DNA from: an uncultured Bacteroidales bacterium
GTDB taxonomy: Bacteria; Bacteroidota; Bacteroidia; Bacteroidales; Paludibacteraceae
Assembly (NCBI GenBank): GCA_937886455.1
Contig: CALGCU010000051.1
Span: forward strand, 1-8,638
DNA length: 8,638 nucleotides
Direction: 5' to 3'
Part shown: in pieces, positions 1 through 6,137 of the stretch
Position numbering within the stretch: position 1 is the first letter of the stretch
Layout: each line of letters begins with the position of its first letter
The notes under the pieces: model-generated
What the model was told of the DNA's origin: nothing
What the model saw: the letters and a program-made list of their open reading frames with translations, nothing else
The model's database searches: none
Made by a program: the position numbers and the translations under genes

Positions 1-66
1 ATGTTGCTGAGCATTCCACTGAGTGTGGAATGTGGAACAGGGAAAAATTGGTTGGAAGCACACTGA
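1..66 (+). CDS. 3' end of a truncated gene, possibly a DUF3857-family protein
   Basis: An open frame runs from the first base of the window to a TGA at 64-66 and encodes 21 residues ending GTGKNWLEAH. The ATG at position 1 is probably an internal methionine and not the true start. My impression is that a closing NWLEAH-type motif occurs at the C-terminus of Bacteroidetes DUF3857/transglutaminase proteins. The next gene, 41 bases downstream on the same strand, is such a protein, so a tandem pair of paralogues is plausible. This rests on a very short tail and on context. The upstream sequence would settle it. Confidence 0.5.
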   Translation: MLLSIPLSVECGTGKNWLEAH

Positions 67-91
67 TGTCGCATGATTCATAAAATTTAAG

Positions 92-99
92 TACATTTG
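92..99 (+). promoter_or_regulatory. Candidate -7 box (TACATTTG) before the DUF3857 gene
   Basis: TACATTTG matches the Bacteroidetes -7 consensus TAnnTTTG. No convincing TTTG -33 box lies about 19-21 bases upstream, so the promoter may be weak, or the gene may be read from the upstream gene. If it is active, transcription would begin near 104-107. That is almost on top of the ATG at 108 and would favour the ATGs at 126 or 129 as the true start. Confidence 0.35.
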
Positions 100-107
100 C
101 CAACCCT

Positions 108-2033
108 ATGAAAAAAACTTATTTGATGATGAAAAAACATATTATTACACTTATTTTCATTTTAGCAACTGTTGTTACCCAAGCAGCGCTGCGCTTTACA
201 GCCGCATCCATCCCGAGTGAATTAAAAGAAAACGCCACCACTGTTGTGAGAGCCGACCTGATGGAGTATAAACTCAAACCAAATGGAAAAGCTGTGGAGG
301 TGGGCATGAGGGTTATCACCGTATTAGACCCCGCCGGACGTGAGGCAGCCATGTTTGAATGCGTCACATCACGCGAAGAAAATCTCAAAAAATTCGCAGC
401 CATAACCTATGATAGGTATGGAAATAAGGTACGAAAAGAAGGTAAAAAACAACTTAAACGCGCCAGTTATTTACCCAACCACAAGAAACTAAACATAGAA
501 CGGGTACAACTGCTTCCTACACCGGCTTCCTACCCATTTACTGTGGTGTATCATTGGGAACGAACCATTCAGAATGGAACTATGCATTTCCCCTTACTCA
601 TGCCTCAAAAAGCCTTTAATCAGTCGGTGGAGTATGCAGAATACACCATCTCTGTACCCGATGGATTTGCCACAAAGCGTTTACCCATACGTCATGAAGA
701 AAACTATGCATTCTCCACCGCCAAACGCATGGACAACCACACCTTTAAAATGGAAAACATACCCGCTTTCGTAGAAGACCCATTTTCAAAAGAACTGTTT
801 GACAGAGTGCCCATGATAGTGATTAACCCCAAAATGATGAATCACATGGGAATAGAAGGCGAAATCAACTCATGGGAGGACTTCGCCAACTTCTCTTACA
901 CGGTGTTAGATACAATGGGAACACTCTCCGCCGAACAAGTTAAACGCATCCAACTGCTCACAGATTCCATTGAAACAACAGAAGAAAAATTCTGGATTCT
1001 TAATGATTCTATCTCACTCAACATACCCTATGCTACATGGGATGATTTACACGGATTATATCCATTGCTCCCTTTACAGGATTGGAAGTTTGCCACAAAA
1101 ATAGATAGCAGAATGATGGCACTCTATTGGTGGGCAATCTATAAACAAGCCGAAATTCCGGTGGATTATGTGGCTACTAATTCATGGGAAGAAAACCTTC
1201 ATGAAAACGTACCCAATCTTCATCAATTCAATGCCGCATTACTACGCGTGCGCTTGCCCAAAGACACACTCTGGATTGACTTCTCATCACCAGACCTGCC
1301 GGAAGGATACTTCAATTCACTTTGGAGAGGAAAAGACTGGCTGGCAATAGGCACAGACGGAAACCATCAGTTCGTGACTATTCCAACACTGTCAGACACT
1401 ATCAATAAGCAAACCAGCCACACCGTTGTGGTAGTGGAAACATCAGGAAAAGCCACTATGCAGTTTCAGCGTATCTCTTATGCAATGCAATATGAACAAG
1501 AGAAAATCATCATGAAACTTACAGGAAAAAGGCGTGAAAAAGCAATAGCCGCCACATTCGCCATTCCTTCCATCGTACGCAATGTCAATATGACCGAACA
1601 CAAAGATCCCATAACCCCCTCCATCACCACAAAAGCCAATATTATCAATGGGCAATTTGCAACTAAAATTGGAGGAACACTATACATGTATCCCAACATC
1701 CTACATTTAGGATTTAAAATGGACAAAACCTACAGAGAAGAAGGGGATGATATTGTCATATCAAGAGGCTACTGCAATCGCGACACAGTGGACATTTATC
1801 CACCCAAAGGATATTTCATAGACAGAGTGCCACAAGAAAAAGAATATAAAACCCCTTATGGCTACTTCCATTTCACATTTGAGCCACTCCCCTATCAAGG
1901 CGTACGTCTGATCTATCATCATGAAATGCGTCAAGGAACTTATCCGGCCAACACCTCACGTGAATTCTTAAAATTCCTACGCAACATCACAGACGCCTAC
2001 TCTGACCGCATCTTTATGAAACGCGACCAGTAA
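108..2033 (+). CDS. Secreted DUF3857 / transglutaminase-like protein lacking the catalytic residues
   Basis: The N-terminus (residues 1-27) is a signal peptide: a lysine-rich start, a hydrophobic core and a likely signal peptidase I cut near VTQA/A. No lipobox is seen, so a periplasmic or exported location is expected. Residues about 45-235 look like DUF3857, with the family's SYPFTVVYHWE and FPLLMP segments. Residues about 280-430 follow the pattern of the transglutaminase-like domain. Where active members carry a GDCKD-type cysteine motif, this protein has only WKFATKIDS (326-334). The FNH histidine position reads FNAA (374-377). The aspartate of WIDFSSP (391) is kept. The only cysteines are C84 and C556, far from the expected site. 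The remaining C-terminal part looks like the usual beta-rich extension. ATGs at 126 and 129 are alternative starts giving a more compact signal peptide. The role is unknown. A binding or scaffold function, perhaps with the upstream gene product, is inference. Confidence 0.8.
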   Translation: MKKTYLMMKKHIITLIFILATVVTQAALRFTAASIPSELKENATTVVRADLMEYKLKPNGKAVEVGMRVITVLDPAGREAAMFECVTSREENLKKFAAITYDRYGNKVRKEGKKQLKRASYLPNHKKLNIERVQLLPTPASYPFTVVYHWERTIQNGTMHFPLLMPQKAFNQSVEYAEYTISVPDGFATKRLPIRHEENYAFSTAKRMDNHTFKMENIPAFVEDPFSKELFDRVPMIVINPKMMNHMGIEGEINSWEDFANFSYTVLDTMGTLSAEQVKRIQLLTDSIETTEEKFWILNDSISLNIPYATWDDLHGLYPLLPLQDWKFATKIDSRMMALYWWAIYKQAEIPVDYVATNSWEENLHENVPNLHQFNAALLRVRLPKDTLWIDFSSPDLPEGYFNSLWRGKDWLAIGTDGNHQFVTIPTLSDTINKQTSHTVVVVETSGKATMQFQRISYAMQYEQEKIIMKLTGKRREKAIAATFAIPSIVRNVNMTEHKDPITPSITTKANIINGQFATKIGGTLYMYPNILHLGFKMDKTYREEGDDIVISRGYCNRDTVDIYPPKGYFIDRVPQEKEYKTPYGYFHFTFEPLPYQGVRLIYHHEMRQGTYPANTSREFLKFLRNITDAYSDRIFMKRDQ

Positions 2034-2055
2034 ATAAATAGAAAACATACAAGCA

Positions 2056-2096
2056 AAAGGTTGAAAAGAATTCTTTCTTTTCAACCTTTATTTATT
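2056..2096 (+). terminator. Intrinsic terminator after the DUF3857 gene
   Basis: A perfect 15-bp inverted repeat (2056-2070 with 2075-2089) closes on a 4-base TTCT loop and is followed by the T-rich run TATTTATTT. It starts 22 bases after the stop codon. The stem is A/T-rich, and its near symmetry could let it act on both strands, although no gene on the - strand needs it. Confidence 0.8.
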
Positions 2097-2097
2097 T

Positions 2098-2340
2098 CCA
2101 ACAACAATACCCATATACCCCAAAGACAAGCCTATATTTATCTAAAAACAACAGAAATGAGCGTCCTATTTTTCTCGGGACCATCTCGGGACCACTCCGG
2201 GACCACTAAATAGGAATAAGATAAAATTGAAATAAGAAATACCACAATTGAAACCACCATTCACGAACTTTCCACATCTATAACCAACTCACTGTTTCAC
2301 AGTTGATGAAATTGTAAGAGAAGATTGTTGTATAACATCT
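2098..2340. other. Gene-free stretch between the DUF3857 gene and pyrE
   Basis: I find no convincing gene on either strand here. Apart from the tandem-repeat element at 2164-2215, it is A/T-rich sequence. It contains the octamer AATTGAAA twice (in 2220-2255) and a small imperfect hairpin at 2285-2305. The 75-codon - strand open frame that overlaps the start of pyrE shows no family features and is probably a shadow. Confidence 0.6.
2164..2215. repeat. Three 11-bp tandem repeats inside an 8-bp inverted repeat
   Basis: Three consecutive 11-base units lie at 2173-2183, 2184-2194 and 2195-2205. The first two are identical (TCTCGGGACCA) and the third is CTCCGGGACCA. The array is enclosed by the perfect inverted repeat TCCTATTT (2164-2171) and AAATAGGA (2208-2215). 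It is clearly more G/C-rich than its surroundings. The units cannot pair with each other on one strand, so in RNA or single-stranded DNA the flanks would form a stem displaying the three GGGACCA copies in a 36-base loop. As duplex DNA, the spacing of roughly one helical turn would place three sites on the same face. Function is unknown. Confidence 0.75.
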
Positions 2341-2370
2341 TTTGTGTTTTCATAGATTGTTATATCTTTG
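2341..2370 (+). promoter_or_regulatory. Promoter of pyrE (TTTG / TATCTTTG), with a second -7-like box downstream
   Basis: TTTG at 2341-2344 and TATCTTTG at 2363-2370 are separated by 18 bases, close to the usual Bacteroidetes -33/-7 spacing. Transcription would start near 2376, giving a leader of about 22 bases before the pyrE ATG. A second match, TAACTTTG, lies at 2383-2390 but has no good upstream partner and would give an almost leaderless message. Confidence 0.6.
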
Positions 2371-2397
2371 CAACAAATAATATAACTTTGATTAGGT

Positions 2398-3030
2398 ATG
2401 AAAAAATTAGAAGATTTAGTTGCTGAACGTTTATTAAAAGTAAAGGCTATCAAACTACAACCCAACAACCCATTTACCTGGGCGTCAGGTTGGAATTCTC
2501 CTATATATTGTGACAACAGAAAGACACTCTCTTATCCTCCCATCCGTTCTTTCATCAAGACAGAATTAGCACGTTTGGTGTTGGAAAAATATCCGGATGT
2601 AGAAACCATCGCAGGAGTGGCAACAGGTGCTATTGCACAAGGCGCATTAGTAGCTGATGCATTAGGACTACCTTTTGTATATGTACGTCCCACACCAAAA
2701 GATCATGGACTCGAAAACATGATTGAAGGTGACTTGAAGCCCAAACAAAAAGTTGTAGTGATTGAAGACCTAATCTCCACCGGAGGAAGTAGTCTTAAAG
2801 CTGTTGAAGCATTGCGTAAAGATGGCTCTACCGTATTAGGTATGATGGCTATCTTCTCCTATGGTTTCCCGATAGCAGAAGAAAATTTCAAAAAAGCACA
2901 CGTAGAACTCACCACATTGTGTAACTACGACGCCGTGTTGCGCCACGCATTAGAAATTAATTATATCTCACAAGACGAAATCGACACATTGCAGGAATGG
3001 AGAAAAGACCCTGCTAATTGGAGAAAATAA
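2398..3030 (+). CDS. pyrE: Orotate phosphoribosyltransferase
   Basis: This cytosolic enzyme joins orotate to PRPP to give orotidine 5'-monophosphate, the fifth step of de novo pyrimidine synthesis. Its length of 210 residues is normal for the family. The PRPP-binding signature VVVIEDLISTGGS spans residues 119-131. The flexible catalytic loop VRPTPKDHG (96-104) supplies the expected R97, K101 and H103. FTWASGWNSPIYCDN (26-40) is the N-terminal substrate region in the form I associate with Bacteroidetes. The ATG at 2398 follows a good promoter at a short distance and matches the usual N-terminus. The SRPBCC gene starts 12 bases after the stop, which implies co-transcription. Nothing in the sequence shows pyrimidine-responsive attenuation. 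Confidence 0.96.
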   Translation: MKKLEDLVAERLLKVKAIKLQPNNPFTWASGWNSPIYCDNRKTLSYPPIRSFIKTELARLVLEKYPDVETIAGVATGAIAQGALVADALGLPFVYVRPTPKDHGLENMIEGDLKPKQKVVVIEDLISTGGSSLKAVEALRKDGSTVLGMMAIFSYGFPIAEENFKKAHVELTTLCNYDAVLRHALEINYISQDEIDTLQEWRKDPANWRK

Positions 3031-3042
3031 TCTACACACATT

Positions 3043-3462
3043 ATGGCTTCTACGTCATACGAAAGCGATATTAAAAGAATCAATGCTGACGAGGTAAGCG
3101 TTTTCACTTTGTTGAGCGACCTTAGTCGCCTGGAGGCTTTGAAAGACAAACTCCCTGCAGATAAAGTGAAAGATGCTTACTTTGATGCAGACTCAGTGCG
3201 AATGAAAGTGGATATGTTAGGCGAAGTAGGAATGAGAATCATTCTGCGAGAACCCTACAAGACCATTAAATTCCAAGCAGAGAACACACCATTTGAAGTC
3301 AATTTTTGGATACAAATCAAACAAGTAGCCACAAATGACACGCGTATCAAACTTACACTAAGAGCCGAACTACCAACTATGGTGAAAATGATGCTCGGAA
3401 ATAAACTGCAAGAAGGAATCAACCAGATAGCTGACATGCTCACCAGATTGCCTTATCAATAA
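3043..3462 (+). CDS. SRPBCC (START-like) family protein of unknown function
   Basis: This soluble 139-residue protein has no signal peptide or membrane segment. Its layout fits the SRPBCC helix-grip fold. A short N-terminal strand (about 3-13) leads to the helical DEVSVFTLLSDLSRLEAL region (16-33). Alternating strands follow through about residue 108, and a long C-terminal helix (about 110-135) would close a hydrophobic cavity. The ligand cannot be read from the sequence. It begins 12 bases after pyrE and is probably in the same operon. I recall this small protein beside pyrE in other Bacteroidales, which would suggest a conserved functional link, but no direct pyrimidine role can be claimed. 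No clear terminator follows it. Confidence 0.75.
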   Translation: MASTSYESDIKRINADEVSVFTLLSDLSRLEALKDKLPADKVKDAYFDADSVRMKVDMLGEVGMRIILREPYKTIKFQAENTPFEVNFWIQIKQVATNDTRIKLTLRAELPTMVKMMLGNKLQEGINQIADMLTRLPYQ

Positions 3463-3510
3463 AAAAAACAAACAGAATAAGCACATATTCTAACAAAAAG
3501 AACGATTTAT

Positions 3511-3541
3511 TTTGTTTTTACTGAAAATTACACTATTTTTG
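3511..3541 (+). promoter_or_regulatory. Promoter of the ECF sigma factor gene (TTTG / TATTTTTG)
   Basis: TTTG at 3511-3514 and TATTTTTG at 3534-3541 are separated by exactly 19 bases, the best match to the Bacteroidetes primary-sigma promoter in this window. Transcription would start near 3547, leaving a leader of about 65-70 bases, longer than those of the neighbouring genes. Confidence 0.7.
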
Positions 3542-3614
3542 CACCTGTTCATTCAATAAATCTATTGCCTATAAGTACACATCTACTCGTTAAACAAAGA
3601 AAAAAGTATCTCAA

Positions 3615-4205
3615 ATGAAACAAATGAGTCATTTTTCCGATGACGAGTTGGTTAAGTTGTACGAACAAGGGAATAATGAAGCCTTTGAGCAATTGCTCAA
3701 TCGTTACAAAGACAGGGTTTTCACACAAATTTTTCTCGTTGTACACAACAAAGAACTAGCAGAAGATATCTTCCAGGATACCTTCATAAAAGCTATCATC
3801 TTTATGAAGCAAGGTAGATATACAGACGTGGGAAAATTCTATCCATGGCTGAGTCGTATAGCTCATAATCTCATAGTTGACCATTTTCGTCGTAACTACA
3901 TAGAACAAAATATATCCGGAGATTCACAAGATATAGAACTTATCAATGCTTTAAACTTGAGCGAGAGAAGCATAGAAGATGTGATGGTAAATGAACAACT
4001 GCTTGCAGATGTGGTCAAACTCATTAATTATCTCCCCGAAAATCAACAAGAGGTAGTGCGAATGCGTTTTTTTGAAGACCTTAGTTTTAAAGAAATAGCA
4101 GATGCCACAGGAGTAAGCATTAACACAGCATTAGGACGCATGCGTTATGCTCTGTTGAACTTGCGCAAATTAGCACAAGAATATCACATCATGTTAGAAA
4201 ACTGA
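3615..4205 (+). CDS. ECF-type RNA polymerase sigma-70 factor
   Basis: This 196-residue cytoplasmic sigma factor directs RNA polymerase to a specific promoter set. Region 2 spans about residues 21-95 and includes LAEDIFQDTFIKA (48-60) and the promoter-melting and -10-contact segment WLSRIAHNLIVDHFRR (78-93). A variable linker (about 95-130) follows. Region 4 (about 137-190) begins LPENQQEVVRMRFFEDLSF and contains the helix-turn-helix FKEIADATGVSINTALGRMRYAL. Regions 1.1 and 3 are absent, as expected for an ECF factor. The ATG at 3624 (residue 4) is an alternative start. It has its own promoter and terminator, so it is probably a single-gene unit. No anti-sigma gene lies beside it, which is unusual for ECF factors though not rare in this phylum. 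The target promoters cannot be told from this window. Confidence 0.93.
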   Translation: MKQMSHFSDDELVKLYEQGNNEAFEQLLNRYKDRVFTQIFLVVHNKELAEDIFQDTFIKAIIFMKQGRYTDVGKFYPWLSRIAHNLIVDHFRRNYIEQNISGDSQDIELINALNLSERSIEDVMVNEQLLADVVKLINYLPENQQEVVRMRFFEDLSFKEIADATGVSINTALGRMRYALLNLRKLAQEYHIMLEN

Positions 4206-4228
4206 TTTACACATAAAAGATAAATACT

Positions 4229-4266
4229 AAAGAGGCATACCAACAGAAAGGTGTGCCTCTTTTTTA
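4229..4266 (+). terminator. Intrinsic terminator after the sigma factor gene
   Basis: AGAGGCATACC (4231-4241) pairs with GGTGTGCCTCT (4250-4260) through one G-U wobble, with an 8-base loop. The stem is followed by a run of Ts (4261-4265) and can be extended by flanking A-T pairs. It separates the sigma factor from porQ and makes read-through unlikely. Confidence 0.88.
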
Positions 4267-4307
4267 AGGCTGTAAACAAATATTGCACACATGAACAACA
4301 AATATAC

Positions 4308-4338
4308 TTTATCAAGCCGAAAAAATAATGTAACTTTG
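4308..4338 (+). promoter_or_regulatory. Promoter of the porQ-cmk-ispH-pfkA cluster (TTTA / TAACTTTG)
   Basis: TAACTTTG at 4331-4338 is a full match to the -7 consensus. TTTA at 4308-4311, 19 bases upstream, matches three of four positions of the -33 box. Transcription would start near 4344, about 20 bases before the porQ ATG. Its form suggests the primary sigma factor and not the neighbouring ECF factor. Confidence 0.6.
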
Positions 4339-4363
4339 AGCCTTCAAAGCAAATACTGTAAGA

Positions 4364-5401
4364 ATGAAAAAATACACTTTGATTCTATCCCTTATATTGA
4401 GTGCATGCATGGCTGTTTTTGGACAAGCAGGTAAGGGTGTGTTTGGCTTTTTAGAACTGCCGGTTTCTGCCCACATGGCAGCTTATGGAGGAAGCAATGT
4501 AGCTATTAAAGATGCAGACGTAAGTTATGCTTTCTTAAATCCATCCCTTCTCAATAATGAAACACACAATAGTTTGAGCCTTAATTTTGCTGACTATATC
4601 TCCGATGTGATGTTTGGCTCAGTGGCTTATGGGTATAACTATAAAGACAATTACTTTGCTGCAGGAATACAATACTTAGACTATGGAAAATTTCAAGGCA
4701 TGACAGAATGGGGCGAAGCAACCAATACATTTTATGCCAAAGACATGTCCTTAAACTTAATCTATGCACGTAAACTCAATGAATTGTTCTCTGTGGGAGT
4801 AACACTCAAAACAATGTATTCTGTCTATGAACGCTATTCAAGTGTGGGAATGGCTGCTGACATTGGTGCCTATTTTAACACCCCCGACAAACTCTTCTCC
4901 ATGGGGCTCGTGTGTAGCAATGTTGGAGGACAACTCAAACCTTTCTATCCGGGAGATAAATTAGAATGGGCTCCTGTCAACCTACAACTGGGATTAGCAC
5001 TCAAGTTTGCACATGCTCCCATCAGATTATCCATCAATATGCACAATCTTCAACGATGGGATTTATCCTATCAACTGACTAACCAACCCAGCAATTCTTT
5101 AACAGGAGAAAATCAATCAGGTAAAATCAACTTTTTTGACATGGCACTCAGACATGCACTTTTTGCCGTGGACATATTGCCTCACAAAAACGTTTACCTC
5201 ACTCTCAGTTACAACCACAGAAGAATGGCTGAACTTAGAGCAGCAGGCTTTAAAAATATAACAGGACTGGCCTTCGGAGCCGGTATTAAGGTCTATCAAT
5301 TTAGAGTGGACTTTGCTATGGCACAATATCAAAGAGGAAACTTCGCCTACCATGTATCCCTCTCTACAGACATAGATGGTTTTAAGAAAAAACAATTATA
5401 A
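4364..5401 (+). CDS. porQ: Type IX secretion system protein PorQ
   Basis: The product is a 345-residue outer-membrane protein of the PorV/PorQ family, predicted to be a beta-barrel. A signal sequence covers residues 1-20, with a likely cut near VFG/QA. Next comes the family's N-terminal block, VFGFLELPVSAHMAAYGGSNVAIKDADVSYAFLNPSLL (about 26-63, shown here only to locate it), where FLELP and the NP of LNPSLL are typical. The rest alternates short amphipathic strands with polar turns and ends in a strand region, YHVSLSTDIDGF. In Porphyromonas and Flavobacterium, type IX secretion exports proteins carrying C-terminal signals, and PorQ is one of the required Por proteins. A position directly before cmk is, as I recall, shared with Porphyromonas gingivalis. 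It begins a transcription unit, and cmk follows after 8 bases. PorV is the main alternative, but the length and neighbours favour PorQ. Confidence 0.87.
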   Translation: MKKYTLILSLILSACMAVFGQAGKGVFGFLELPVSAHMAAYGGSNVAIKDADVSYAFLNPSLLNNETHNSLSLNFADYISDVMFGSVAYGYNYKDNYFAAGIQYLDYGKFQGMTEWGEATNTFYAKDMSLNLIYARKLNELFSVGVTLKTMYSVYERYSSVGMAADIGAYFNTPDKLFSMGLVCSNVGGQLKPFYPGDKLEWAPVNLQLGLALKFAHAPIRLSINMHNLQRWDLSYQLTNQPSNSLTGENQSGKINFFDMALRHALFAVDILPHKNVYLTLSYNHRRMAELRAAGFKNITGLAFGAGIKVYQFRVDFAMAQYQRGNFAYHVSLSTDIDGFKKKQL

Positions 5402-5409
5402 TCTAATAT

Positions 5410-6099
5410 ATGAAACGAATTATTGTAGCTGTTGATGGCTATTCCTCATGCGGGAAAAGCACTATTGCAAAATCATTAGCTCGCTATGCTGGCTACACAT
5501 ACATTGACACAGGTGCTATGTATAGAGCAGCTGCGCTATATGCCATGAATGAAGGTTTGATGGATGCCGAAACAATCAACGAACAAGCCTTACGGGATAA
5601 AATACACCATATTCGCATAGAGTTTCGCAGAAAACCAACAGGCGACGGCCAAGACACATTCCTTAACGGCGAGAATGTAGAGGGAATCATTCGCACATTA
5701 GAAGTGGCTAATGCAGCCAGCAGAATCAGTACACTCGCTTTTGTGAGAGAAGAATTAGTACGACAACAACAAGAAATGGGCATTAACAAAGGCATTGTCA
5801 TGGATGGTAGAGACATTGGCACTGTCGTGTTCCCACAAGCTGAATTGAAACTATTCCTGACAGCCTCACCCGAGATTCGTGCACAAAGAAGATACAAAGA
5901 ACTCCAACAAAAGGGCATAGAAGAAGATTTTCAGTCTGTACTAAACAATGTGATTGAGCGTGACTACAGAGACACACATCGTGAACAAAGTCCACTAAAA
6001 CAAGCAGAAGATGCTATATTGGTGGACAACTCACAACTCACCATTGAGCAACAAAATGAATGTGTCAGAAAACTCTTTGAACAAAAGATTGTTTCTTAA
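5410..6099 (+). CDS. cmk: Cytidylate kinase (CMP/dCMP kinase)
   Basis: This cytosolic enzyme transfers phosphate from ATP to CMP or dCMP, recycling them toward CTP and dCTP. Its 229 residues match the bacterial Cmk length. The P-loop is GYSSCGKST (10-18), a Bacteroidetes-style variant of the usual GPSGAGKGT with cysteine at position 14. DTGAMYRA (33-40) is the nucleoside-monophosphate contact motif. MDGRDIGTVVFP (131-142) and the arginine-rich RAQRRYKEL (157-165) follow. The motif RDYRDTHREQSPL (184-196) ends the catalytic core. The ATG at 5410, 8 bases after porQ, gives the standard N-terminus, so the two genes are probably co-transcribed. ispH follows after 38 bases with no visible promoter or terminator. 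Confidence 0.96.
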   Translation: MKRIIVAVDGYSSCGKSTIAKSLARYAGYTYIDTGAMYRAAALYAMNEGLMDAETINEQALRDKIHHIRIEFRRKPTGDGQDTFLNGENVEGIIRTLEVANAASRISTLAFVREELVRQQQEMGINKGIVMDGRDIGTVVFPQAELKLFLTASPEIRAQRRYKELQQKGIEEDFQSVLNNVIERDYRDTHREQSPLKQAEDAILVDNSQLTIEQQNECVRKLFEQKIVS

Positions 6100-6137
6100 A
6101 CAGATAATGCAACTGACAACTTATCTCATACATCAAC

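Noticed and set aside
2173..2205. GGA motifs in the tandem repeats as CsrA/RsmE binding sites
   Set aside because: As far as I know CsrA homologues are generally absent from Bacteroidetes, and the repeat is not at a translation start.
2164..2215. Tandem repeats as a minimal CRISPR array
   Set aside because: The units are 11 bp and directly abutting, with no spacers, and no cas genes are nearby.
2285..2305. Inverted repeat CAACT...AGTTG with inner ACTG/CAGT upstream of pyrE, considered as an operator or attenuator
   Set aside because: It is short and imperfect, the two pairings compete, and it lies upstream of the likely transcription start. No support for regulation.
3474..3491. Small inverted repeat AGAATA/TATTCT after the SRPBCC gene
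   Set aside because: Only 6 bp, nearly all A/T, and no following T run; too weak to call.
3492..3519. A/T-rich hairpin AACAAAA...TTTTGTT followed by Ts, as a terminator for the pyrE-SRPBCC unit
   Set aside because: The stem has a single G-C pair and its right arm is the -33 TTTG of the sigma factor promoter. The match is more simply explained by A/T composition.
5493..5918. 141-codon - strand open frame opposite cmk
   Set aside because: It lies wholly within a clear cmk gene on the other strand and its low-complexity sequence matches no family I recognise, as expected for a shadow frame.
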